From positions 1-6,147 of the forward strand of contig CALLVJ010000321.1 in assembly GCA_938010625.1 (NCBI GenBank): a DNA stretch of 6,147 nucleotides, read 5' to 3'. This document shows positions 1 through 5,246 of the stretch, one piece after another. The DNA is from an uncultured Stomatobaculum sp. (GTDB lineage Bacteria; Bacillota; Clostridia; Lachnospirales; Lachnospiraceae). Made by a program: the position numbers and the translations under genes. How positions within the stretch are numbered: position 1 is the stretch's first letter; each line of letters starts with the position of its first letter. The notes beneath the pieces were generated by a model. It had not been told where the DNA came from. It saw only the letters and a list, made by a program, of their open reading frames with translations, and did not search any database.

Positions 1-153
1 CCCGCTGCAGCCGGAAACCTGCTCCGCTCGCCCGCTGCCCGCGACCTCTTCCAAGCCGAGGTACACGCCGCCGACCTTTGGAATTCGCTCTACTTCTTTG
101 ACAGCGGCACGGCGCTGCCGTCCTATCTCCGCCAGCAAATCGTCATTGTGTGA
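1..153 (+). CDS. C-terminal fragment of an unidentified protein (5' end outside window)
   Basis: Frame 1 is open from the window edge to a TGA at 151-153 and encodes 50 residues ending in SYLRQQIVIV. Composition is protein-like: aromatic and hydrophobic residues alternate (for example DLWNSLYFFDSG), and third codon positions are GC-rich as in the other genes here. I do not recognise the family, and the fragment is too short to assign a function. Plus frame 2 and one minus frame are also open across these bases, so the reading is not certain. The gene would be co-directional with the CarD-family gene 104 bp downstream. No clear intrinsic terminator lies between them: only a weak 5-bp stem at about 147-162 without a T-run. 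Confidence 0.5.
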   Translation, partial: PAAAGNLLRSPAARDLFQAEVHAADLWNSLYFFDSGTALPSYLRQQIVIV

Positions 154-201
154 TAAAACACAGCTGTCTTCCTCACATCCTTCGTGTAAAAAAGAGATTT
201 T

Positions 202-240
202 TATAAAATTGTCGGAAAATTTCTTTCGCTGTGTTACACT
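202..240 (+). promoter_or_regulatory. Possible promoter(s) for the CarD-family gene
   Basis: The 104-bp gap before the CarD-family gene is much more AT-rich than its surroundings. It holds two -10-like elements. One is TATAAA at 202-207. The other is an extended -10, TGTTACACT, at 232-240, only a few bases upstream of the ribosome binding site. Neither has a convincing -35 at 17 bp spacing: TTGTCG at 209-214 is 20 bp from the second -10. A sigma-A-type promoter somewhere here is likely from context, but which element is used cannot be decided by eye. Confidence 0.3.
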
Positions 241-245
241 ATAAG

Positions 246-251
246 AGGAGG
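246..251 (+). promoter_or_regulatory. Ribosome binding site of the CarD-family gene
   Basis: A perfect AGGAGG stands 6 nt before the ATG at 258. It decides the start. The same frame is open from a GTG at 231, but that longer version would translate the Shine-Dalgarno itself (as Arg-Arg) and has no ribosome site of its own. Confidence 0.85.
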
Positions 252-257
252 TGGACT

Positions 258-767
258 ATGTATCAGACGAACGATATGGTTGTCTATGAAAGTTCCGGCG
301 TATGCCGCATTTGCGACATTCAGGAACTCTCCTTCTCCGAAGATGCTGCGCCCAACACTTATTACATTCTGGCGCCTCTTTTCGCACCCGGCGATCTCAT
401 TTACACCCCTGTCTACAGCACAAAAACCACCCTTCGCCCTGTGATTTCGAGAGAAGAAGCTCTGGAAACAATCCGCGCTGTGCAGGGAGAAGAAGTTATG
501 AGCTTCGAGGGGCTGCGCTCCTCCGAACTGGAATACCGTTACCGGCGCGCGATCCAGGGCTTCCGCTGGGGAGACCTGCTGCGCCTGTCCCGCGCCATCA
601 GCAAAAAAATGCAGCGCGCGCGCCGCGCTGGCAAAAAAGGCAGCGAAATTGACCGCCGCTTCCAGCGAAGAATTGACTACCTGGTAATCGGCGAGCTCGC
701 TGTCGCGCTGAACCGGTCACGAGACGAAGTCAGCGTCCTGCTGAACCGAGAACTGGAACTCGTATAA
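258..767 (+). CDS. CarD/CdnL-family RNA polymerase-binding transcription regulator
   Basis: The 169-residue product fits the CarD/CdnL/TRCF family. Residues 1 to about 62 form the Tudor-like RNA polymerase interaction domain: MYQTNDMVVYESSGVCRI, then a YYILAP strand and a strand with IYTPV near 48-52. Residues 65 to about 165 form the helical C-terminal domain, with a strongly basic stretch at 116-138 (SKKMQRARRAGKK and following Arg pairs). Members bind the RNA polymerase beta subunit and stabilise the open promoter complex rather than recognising a specific operator; that is family knowledge. The length suits a stand-alone CarD and is far too short for the Mfd repair helicase, which carries the same N-terminal domain. 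The gene seems to stand alone, with its own leader and the shared hairpin after its stop. By eye, the position of the mycobacterial DNA-wedging Trp is Leu91 here. Family assignment is confident; which genes it controls is unknown. Confidence 0.9.
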   Translation: MYQTNDMVVYESSGVCRICDIQELSFSEDAAPNTYYILAPLFAPGDLIYTPVYSTKTTLRPVISREEALETIRAVQGEEVMSFEGLRSSELEYRYRRAIQGFRWGDLLRLSRAISKKMQRARRAGKKGSEIDRRFQRRIDYLVIGELAVALNRSRDEVSVLLNRELELV

Positions 768-773
768 ACAACC

Positions 774-820
774 AGCAACAGAAAAAAGACTAGCACTCCG
801 CTAGTCTTTTTTCTGTTGCC
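774..820. terminator. Bidirectional intrinsic terminator between convergent genes
   Basis: Bases 775-794 and 800-819 are exact reverse complements: a 20-bp stem with a 5-nt loop (ACTCC). The core GACTAGC/GCTAGTC is flanked by A6 at 782-787 and T6 at 807-812, so either strand yields a GC-containing hairpin followed by a U-run. It begins 7 bases after the CarD-family stop codon. On the minus strand its first arm holds the last codons and the TAG stop of tenA. It can therefore end both convergent transcripts. This is read directly from the sequence; termination itself is inferred. Confidence 0.92.
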
Positions 821-1463
821 ATGCCATCTCCCAAAAGTTGAGTTCATAGCGGGAGCAGCTTAGAAAAATATTCCGGAGACGCTGCCGCTTTGCGGGCGTG
901 ACAGTTTCCGTCACCGCATTCAGCGCGGCAATGAGCTTCGCATTCTCCGCCGCATAGCGCTCCGAAGCATATTCCCGCACCCACGCGCCGTAAAAGGGAT
1001 CGCTGTCGGCTTTCGGATTCTCCGCGAGCATGCGTTTTGCAATCACTTCATAGCTGTAGGCGCAGGACAAAACCGCCGCCAGAATTTCTGCTTCCCCGCC
1101 CTCATAGCCGACGCGGAGCATATACGAGGTATAAGACAAGTTGTCGAGGGCGCGCGCTGTGGTTTTAAGCTCTTCCTCGCTCACCGAGAGTTTCTCGAAA
1201 TACCCGCCGTGCACTGCTCTCTCCCGGTTGATTGCCGCGAGATAATCCGAAAAGAGCAGCGCTGTCGAAAGACTCTCCGCCTTTGCCGCGCCGAGCGCAA
1301 ACACTTTCGCGTATTCTTCGAGATAGAGATCATCCTGAATCAGGTAAAAGCGGAAACTCGCCTTGTCGAGTGTCCCGTCTTGTATGCCGCGCACGAACGG
1401 ATGTCGAAAATAGGCGTCCCAGATTCCGGCGGACGCAGCGAGCAAATCCTCTGCGGTATTCAC
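801..1463 (-). CDS. tenA: TenA-family protein (thiaminase II / aminopyrimidine aminohydrolase type)
   Basis: The 220-residue product matches TenA along its length. It has the N-terminal HPFVRGIQDGTL segment (21-32), QDDLYL with Asp44, SYTSYMLR (110-117), SCAYSYE with Cys134 as candidate nucleophile, and a C-terminal YELNFWEMAW with Glu207. These line up, from memory of the family, with the active-site Asp, Cys and Glu of Bacillus TenA. Class members with the Cys hydrolyse aminopyrimidine breakdown products of thiamin (salvage) or thiamin itself, in the cytoplasm. The start is GTG at 1463, in a GTGA overlap with the upstream gene and 8 nt after AAGGAG. The frame stays open to 1784, but that extension has no family similarity. 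It is the last gene of the minus-strand cluster. No other thiamin gene and no recognisable TPP riboswitch is in the window. The precise substrate is unproven. Confidence 0.9.
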   Translation of the reverse strand: MNTAEDLLAASAGIWDAYFRHPFVRGIQDGTLDKASFRFYLIQDDLYLEEYAKVFALGAAKAESLSTALLFSDYLAAINRERAVHGGYFEKLSVSEEELKTTARALDNLSYTSYMLRVGYEGGEAEILAAVLSCAYSYEVIAKRMLAENPKADSDPFYGAWVREYASERYAAENAKLIAALNAVTETVTPAKRQRLRNIFLSCSRYELNFWEMAWQQKKD

Positions 1464-2182
1464 TTTGTCTTCTCCTTTTCTTCCAGATAATCCAGTAACA
1501 GCGGACGGCTCAGACGGTTCACGCCGACGGGCGGCACTTCCGCGCCAGTCACTTCTTTCACGCGCTGCAGCGGCGTATCCGCCGGAAGAACAAGCTTTCC
1601 CGCTTCCGGGGCGGCAAAAAAAACGCCGCGCGCCGGCTTCTTCCCCTCTGCGAGTGCAAATTGCTGCACGGCAAGCCCCTCGCTCTTCAAAGTCAGCGCA
1701 ATGCAGCGGTAGGCCGCCGGAAACGCCTCCGGTGACACCGTCTCGACCGCGAGCACTCCACCCTCGTTTAAGTGATTCGCGCACATGCGGTAAAACAAAT
1801 TCGTATAAGCGCGGTTTTCCGCAGCCGTCCTTGGCGGCGCGAGCGCAACCAGAATGAAGTCATAGTGTTTTTCCCGCTCTGCGAGATACTGAAAGGGATC
1901 TTCCGTATAGCTGTGCAGGCGCGCACTCACCGGCAGAAACAGCGGTTTTTCCGCCATGACGAGATCCACATCCTCTGCGGCGCGATTTCGCAACAGCTCA
2001 TGTGCCGCCGCAGCGCTGCCCAGCACTAACACATGCTCATAAGGCATCGCCACAGCAGCAATCGGGCGGTACCATTCAGCTGCGCGGCGGTTCCGCATCC
2101 AGCCACAGGCCGCCAGAACAAGACAGAACAGGACAGCGGCGGCAAACAGAGCTGTCCTGCGCGCTCTCCTCCTTCCCTTCAT
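1460..2182 (-). CDS. Spermidine synthase-like (Rossmann fold) protein with N-terminal membrane anchor or lipobox
   Basis: The product has 240 residues. Residues 1-9 are very basic (MKGRRRARR), 11-25 form one hydrophobic segment, and LAAC at 23-26 fits a lipobox with Cys26 as the modified residue; a single N-terminal membrane helix is the alternative. The rest resembles the spermidine synthase/methyltransferase Rossmann core: VLVLGSAAAA (51-60) for the glycine-rich loop, DLVMAEKP (73-80), DPFQYL (95-100), YDFILVALAPP (107-117), and an FYRMC...GGVLAVE strand-loop (130-147). Key positions are degenerate. The usual GGGDG-like loop has a single Gly, and the acidic D-x-x-DP-type motif reads ALAPP. 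Aminopropyltransferase activity is therefore doubtful. The start overlaps the UPF0210 gene stop by one base (TGATG), and no Shine-Dalgarno is visible before it, which suggests translational coupling. The fold call is moderately sure; the function is unknown. Confidence 0.65.
   Translation of the reverse strand: MKGRRRARRTALFAAAVLFCLVLAACGWMRNRRAAEWYRPIAAVAMPYEHVLVLGSAAAAHELLRNRAAEDVDLVMAEKPLFLPVSARLHSYTEDPFQYLAEREKHYDFILVALAPPRTAAENRAYTNLFYRMCANHLNEGGVLAVETVSPEAFPAAYRCIALTLKSEGLAVQQFALAEGKKPARGVFFAAPEAGKLVLPADTPLQRVKEVTGAEVPPVGVNRLSRPLLLDYLEEKEKTK
1472..1477 (-). promoter_or_regulatory. Ribosome binding site deciding the GTG start of tenA
   Basis: On the minus strand AAGGAG stands 8 nt upstream of GTG at 1463. 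It lies inside the last codons (Glu-Lys rich) of the upstream gene. There is no ATG at this place in frame, so the GTG with this site is the best start for the 220-residue TenA. Confidence 0.75.
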
Positions 2183-3546
2183 CAGTTCTTAAAGGAGTGA
2201 ATGGGCGCCGGAATCCTACCTTCACGCTTCACAAAGTCTGCACAGCTGTAGGGATTCACCGCAATCACAGGAGCATGGCCGAGAAGGCCGCCGAACTCCA
2301 CCTTGTCACCGACTTTTTTCCCGTGCGCCGGAATCAGACGCACAGCCGTTGTCTTCTGGTTGATCATGCCGATGGCCGCCTCGTCCGCGATGATGCCCGA
2401 AATGGTTTCCGCCGAAGTATCCCCCGGCACAGCAATCATATCAAGCCCCACCGAGCAGACACAGGTCATGGCCTCCAGTTTCTCGAGTGTCAGCGCGCCG
2501 CACTCTGCCGCCCGGATCATGCCCTGATCCTCGCTGACCGGGATAAACGCACCAGAGAGACCGCCCACATAGGACGAAGCCATGATGCCGCCCTTCTTCA
2601 CCTGATCATTTAGGAGCGCAAGCGCTGCCGTCGTGCCGGGCGCACCGACTGCCTCCAGTCCCATGCCCTCGAGAATGTCTGCAACCGAATCGCCCGCTGC
2701 CAGGGTCGGTGCGAGCGAGAGGTCAATGATGCCAAACGGCGTATCCAGACGGCGGCTCGCCTCTTTGGCGACCAGCTGTCCCACGCGCGTAATCTTAAAT
2801 GCCGTCTTCTTGATGGTCTCGCAGAGCACTTCAAAGCTCTGTCCCTTCGTCTCCTGCACTGCCGCGCGCACCACGCCCGGTCCTGAGACGCCGACATGAA
2901 TCACGGTATCGCCCTCGGTCACGCCATGGAAGGCTCCCGCCATGAATGGATTGTCATCCGGCGCATTGCAGAAAATCACGAGCTTTGCACAGCCCAGGGA
3001 GCAGTTCTCAGCGGTTTTCCCCGCCGTCTCCTTGACCACCTCTCCCAAGCGGCGCACGGCATCCATATTGAGCCCCGTCCGCGTGGAGCCCACATTGACT
3101 GAGCTGCAAACGCGCTCTGTCCGCGCAAGCGCCTCTGGAATTGAGTCGATCAGCAGCCGCTCTGCATCCGTCATGCCCTTTGCGACGAGCGCCGAGTAGC
3201 CGCCGATAAAGTTGACGCCGATCTCCTTTGCCGCCCGGTCTAACGTCTCCGCAATCTTGACAAAGTCATCGGTTGTGCGGCAGGCTGCGCCGCCAATCAG
3301 CGCAATCGGCGTGACCGAGACGCGCTGATTTACAATCGGAATGCCGAACTCGCGCGAAATCGCCTCTCCGGTCTCGACGAGCTTGCCCGCCCGGCGGCAA
3401 ATCAGATCGTAGATATTCTGGTTCAGCTTTTTTTGATTGCTGTCGACACAGCTTAAGAGGGAAATGCCCATTGTGATGGTGCGGACATCAAGCAGATCCC
3501 GGTCTATCATCGTATTGGTTTCCAGCACTTCCGGCATATTTAACAT
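2182..3546 (-). CDS. UPF0210 / DUF711 'PFL family' protein
   Basis: The 454-residue, full-length product is typical of the UPF0210 (DUF711) family. Visible hallmarks are EVLETNTMI (6-14), [14 protein letters not shown] (20-33), [16 protein letters not shown] (149-164), [22 protein letters not shown] (split at 204-225), [11 protein letters not shown] (271-281), a Gly-rich block at 296-345 including [19 protein letters not shown], and [11 protein letters not shown] (367-377). The family has been linked structurally to the pyruvate formate-lyase-like fold, but I see no glycyl-radical signature near the C-terminus, so no lyase activity should be assumed. The gene almost always follows a small ACT-domain gene, as here (12 bp apart). 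The start at 3546 is chosen because AGGGGG lies 7 nt upstream; the later Met at residue 4 would be too far away. Biochemical role is unknown. Confidence 0.92.
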   Translation of the reverse strand: MLNMPEVLETNTMIDRDLLDVRTITMGISLLSCVDSNQKKLNQNIYDLICRRAGKLVETGEAISREFGIPIVNQRVSVTPIALIGGAACRTTDDFVKIAETLDRAAKEIGVNFIGGYSALVAKGMTDAERLLIDSIPEALARTERVCSSVNVGSTRTGLNMDAVRRLGEVVKETAGKTAENCSLGCAKLVIFCNAPDDNPFMAGAFHGVTEGDTVIHVGVSGPGVVRAAVQETKGQSFEVLCETIKKTAFKITRVGQLVAKEASRRLDTPFGIIDLSLAPTLAAGDSVADILEGMGLEAVGAPGTTAALALLNDQVKKGGIMASSYVGGLSGAFIPVSEDQGMIRAAECGALTLEKLEAMTCVCSVGLDMIAVPGDTSAETISGIIADEAAIGMINQKTTAVRLIPAHGKKVGDKVEFGGLLGHAPVIAVNPYSCADFVKREGRIPAPIHSFKN

Positions 3547-3553
3547 GTCGCTT

Positions 3554-3559
3554 CCCCCT
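3554..3559 (-). promoter_or_regulatory. Ribosome binding site of the UPF0210 gene, touching the ACT gene stop
   Basis: On the minus strand the ACT gene ends in TAA and runs straight into GGGGG (TAAGGGGG), 7 nt before the ATG at 3546. The site begins inside the stop codon of the preceding gene, an arrangement that favours coupled translation of the pair. Confidence 0.65.
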
Positions 3560-3831
3560 TAAATGCGGTGCATGGCTTCGAAAATCTCTTCCCGCTGCAC
3601 ATGAATCCGAAGTCCCAGCTCCTCGCCGAGCTTCTGCATCGCATCCGTGAGCTCCTCGAGGCTCTCCCCAGCCGCTGAGATGTCGACAATCATCATCATA
3701 TGGAAAAAATTCTGCACAATGGTCTGATTGATATCCAGCACATTGATGCGCTCTGCCGCAAGATGTGTGCATACCTTTGCAATGATACCGACTGTGTCCT
3801 TGCCGAGCACTGTGATAATCACCTTGTTCAT
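3559..3831 (-). CDS. Small ACT-domain protein (UPF0237 type)
   Basis: The 90-residue product is a single ACT domain with the family opening MNKVIITVLGKDTVGIIAKV, a helix (16-27), the INVLDINQTI strand (29-38), the FFHMMMIVDIS strand (42-52), a second helix (57-72) and a final LRIHVQREEIFEAMHRI. ACT domains bind small ligands, usually amino acids, as dimers. This stand-alone type is thought to be regulatory, though its ligand is not established. The start at 3831 follows AAAGGA by 7 nt and gives the usual length of about 90 residues. An upstream in-frame Met at 3861 would add ten residues containing the ribosome site. It lies 36 bp after the MBL-fold gene and 12 bp before the UPF0210 gene, its customary partner. 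Confidence 0.9.
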   Translation of the reverse strand: MNKVIITVLGKDTVGIIAKVCTHLAAERINVLDINQTIVQNFFHMMMIVDISAAGESLEELTDAMQKLGEELGLRIHVQREEIFEAMHRI

Positions 3832-3838
3832 ATCCCAT

Positions 3839-3844
3839 TCCTTT
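3839..3844 (-). promoter_or_regulatory. Ribosome binding site deciding the start of the ACT-domain gene
   Basis: AAAGGA on the minus strand, 7 nt before ATG at 3831. It falls inside the ten-codon extension that would come from starting at 3861, which argues against that longer form. Confidence 0.7.
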
Positions 3845-3867
3845 CTCTTGCCTGTCACCAATACACG

Positions 3868-4665
3868 TCAAAATTCATAAATTTCAGAGCAGCAATCTCT
3901 CGCTGCAACTGCGAGCGGCAGTTCCTCTGCCGCCCCCTTGCCATGGGCGAGGAGCAACTCACAGCGCACTGTCTCATAGGCAAGTTCGGGGAGATTGTTC
4001 TCCTTGCTGAGATGCCCGAGCAGCACCTGCTTGAGCCCGCCGTGACAGAGCAGCGCGAGAAGTCTGCCCGAGCTCTCATTCGAGAGATGACCGCAATCCC
4101 CGAGAATGCGGCGCTTTAGCGGATAAGGATAGGGCCCTGCCTCAAGCATGCGCACATCGTGATTGCTCTCAAGCAGCATCGCATCCAAATTCTGGAGCGC
4201 TGCCTCGAGTTCCGGCGTCGCATGGCCGAGGTCCGTGAGAAAGGCCGCGCGCCGCACGCCGTCCGTAATGCGATAGCCGACCGGCTCTGCGGCATCATGG
4301 TCAATGCCGAGCGGCAGCACCGTGAGATCCCCGAGCGAAAAGCTACTGCCCGCCCGGATCACATGCACAAGCTCGTCCGGATAGCCGTCGAGCATGCCCT
4401 TTTTCTGAATCTCTGCGAGCGTACCTGCTGTCGCAAAGAGCGGCACCGCATCCTTTTTTAACAGAACCCGGAGCCCGGCCACATGATCTGCGTGCTCATG
4501 CGTGAGAAGCACCCCGGAGAGATCTGAGGGTTTCAGACCTGCGGCCTCGAGCCCCTGCACAATTCTGCGGCGGCTGATGCCTGCATCCACGAGAAGATGT
4601 GTGCTCTCACTGCCGAGATACCCCGCATTGCCGCTGCTGCCGCTCGCTATGGTCATGAGTCTCAT
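3868..4665 (-). CDS. walJ: MBL-fold metallo-hydrolase, YycJ/WalJ type
   Basis: The 265-residue product is a full-length metallo-beta-lactamase-fold protein. It opens with MRLMTIASGSSGNAGYLG, typical of the YycJ/WalJ group. It carries the metal motif THEHADH (55-61: His56, His58, Asp60, His61), further candidate ligands in IDHDAAEPVGY (121-131), FLTDLGH (142-148) with Asp145, ESNHD (166-170), and the closing CGHLSN (191-196) and GHLSKENN (217-224). YycJ/WalJ proteins are cytoplasmic. They are best known from the walRK neighbourhood and are thought to be nucleases or phosphodiesterases acting in DNA metabolism. Here the gene sits outside that locus and follows coaE with a 4-bp ATGA overlap. AAAGGAG (4671-4677), inside coaE, serves as its ribosome site. 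Family assignment is firm; substrate and orthology to walJ rather than a paralogue are less so. Confidence 0.88.
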   Translation of the reverse strand: MRLMTIASGSSGNAGYLGSESTHLLVDAGISRRRIVQGLEAAGLKPSDLSGVLLTHEHADHVAGLRVLLKKDAVPLFATAGTLAEIQKKGMLDGYPDELVHVIRAGSSFSLGDLTVLPLGIDHDAAEPVGYRITDGVRRAAFLTDLGHATPELEAALQNLDAMLLESNHDVRMLEAGPYPYPLKRRILGDCGHLSNESSGRLLALLCHGGLKQVLLGHLSKENNLPELAYETVRCELLLAHGKGAAEELPLAVAARDCCSEIYEF

Positions 4666-5246
4666 CGGAGCTCCTTTCCCGCAAGCCGCTCGTCAATGCG
4701 GCGGTAGAGCGCTGTCTCGTCCGCATCGTTCATGAGTGTCCAGTCCGCCATGCCGGCATAAGCGGCATCGCTGAGCTGCTTCTCCATAATTTCCGCCGCG
4801 CGCTCCCTTGTGTAACCGCGGGAAGCCATGAGGCGCTGTATCCGCAGGTCACGCGGCGTAAAGACATACCATATCTCACTGTAAATATGATTGCGCGCTC
4901 TCGCGGGCAGCGCGGTTTCCACGACCAGAAAACGCCCTTTTTTGCTCCGCGCAAGCGCCTCCACGCGGTCATAGACTAAGGGGTGCACGGTTTCATCGAG
5001 CGCAGAGAGCAGAGACGGCTCCCGATAGAGACAATCCGCCATCGCGCTTCGATTCAGATGCCCGTCTTTAGCGAGTATCTTCTCTCCCATGAGTTCCAGC
5101 GCGCGGAGGTAGCCCGCTTGTCCCGGCTCATAGAGTTCATGCGCGAGTTCATCCATGCCGACAACACACGCGCCGTATTTTTCCCGCAGATAAGCGAGTA
5201 CGAGGCTCTTTCCAGAGCCCACGCCGCCACAGACTTCAAGTACCAT
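4662..5246 (-). CDS. coaE: Dephospho-CoA kinase
   Basis: The 194-residue product is near the usual length for CoaE (about 200), which phosphorylates the ribose 3'-OH of dephospho-CoA with ATP, the last step of coenzyme A synthesis. The P-loop is GGVGSGKS (7-14). MDELAHELYEPGQ (31-43) holds the conserved Asp32 and EPGQ. HP at 88-89, the lid RLMASRGYTRERA (138-150), EKQ (155-157) and the terminal ADWTLMND (167-174) all fit the family. One stretch is unusual: the common PLLFE segment after the central strand reads TALPAR (111-116) here. The start overlaps the polA stop by one base (TGATG). GGAGG at 5254-5258 lies 7 nt upstream, inside polA. The polA-coaE neighbourhood is common in Firmicutes, often with mutM between them, which is absent here. 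Confidence 0.93.
   Translation of the reverse strand: MVLEVCGGVGSGKSLVLAYLREKYGACVVGMDELAHELYEPGQAGYLRALELMGEKILAKDGHLNRSAMADCLYREPSLLSALDETVHPLVYDRVEALARSKKGRFLVVETALPARARNHIYSEIWYVFTPRDLRIQRLMASRGYTRERAAEIMEKQLSDAAYAGMADWTLMNDADETALYRRIDERLAGKELR

Noticed and set aside
147..162. Small hairpin TGTGT/ACACA after the first gene as a terminator.
   Set aside because: The stem is only 5 bp, AT-containing, overlaps the stop codon and has no T-run after it.
1464..1784. In-frame upstream extension of tenA (107 extra residues).
   Set aside because: The region is already coded by the upstream gene in another frame, the extension is Arg/Gly/Ala-rich without family similarity, and the GTG at 1463 has a good ribosome site and gives the normal TenA length.
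2190..2204. Plus-strand AAAGGAGTGAATG looking like a ribosome site and start.
   Set aside because: It is antisense to the UPF0210 C-terminus; the frames that follow show no family similarity and look like a shadow of the real minus-strand gene.
3832..3871. Minus-strand TTGACG at 3866-3871 as a possible -35 of an internal promoter before the ACT gene.
   Set aside because: It overlaps the stop codon of the MBL-fold gene, and no acceptable -10 occurs 16-18 bp downstream.
3124..4962. Repeated 12-mer CGCAAGCGCCTC at about 3125 and 4950.
   Set aside because: Both copies fall in coding sequence and reflect the common Ala-Leu-Ala codon pattern of a GC-rich genome; there are no further copies in regular spacing.
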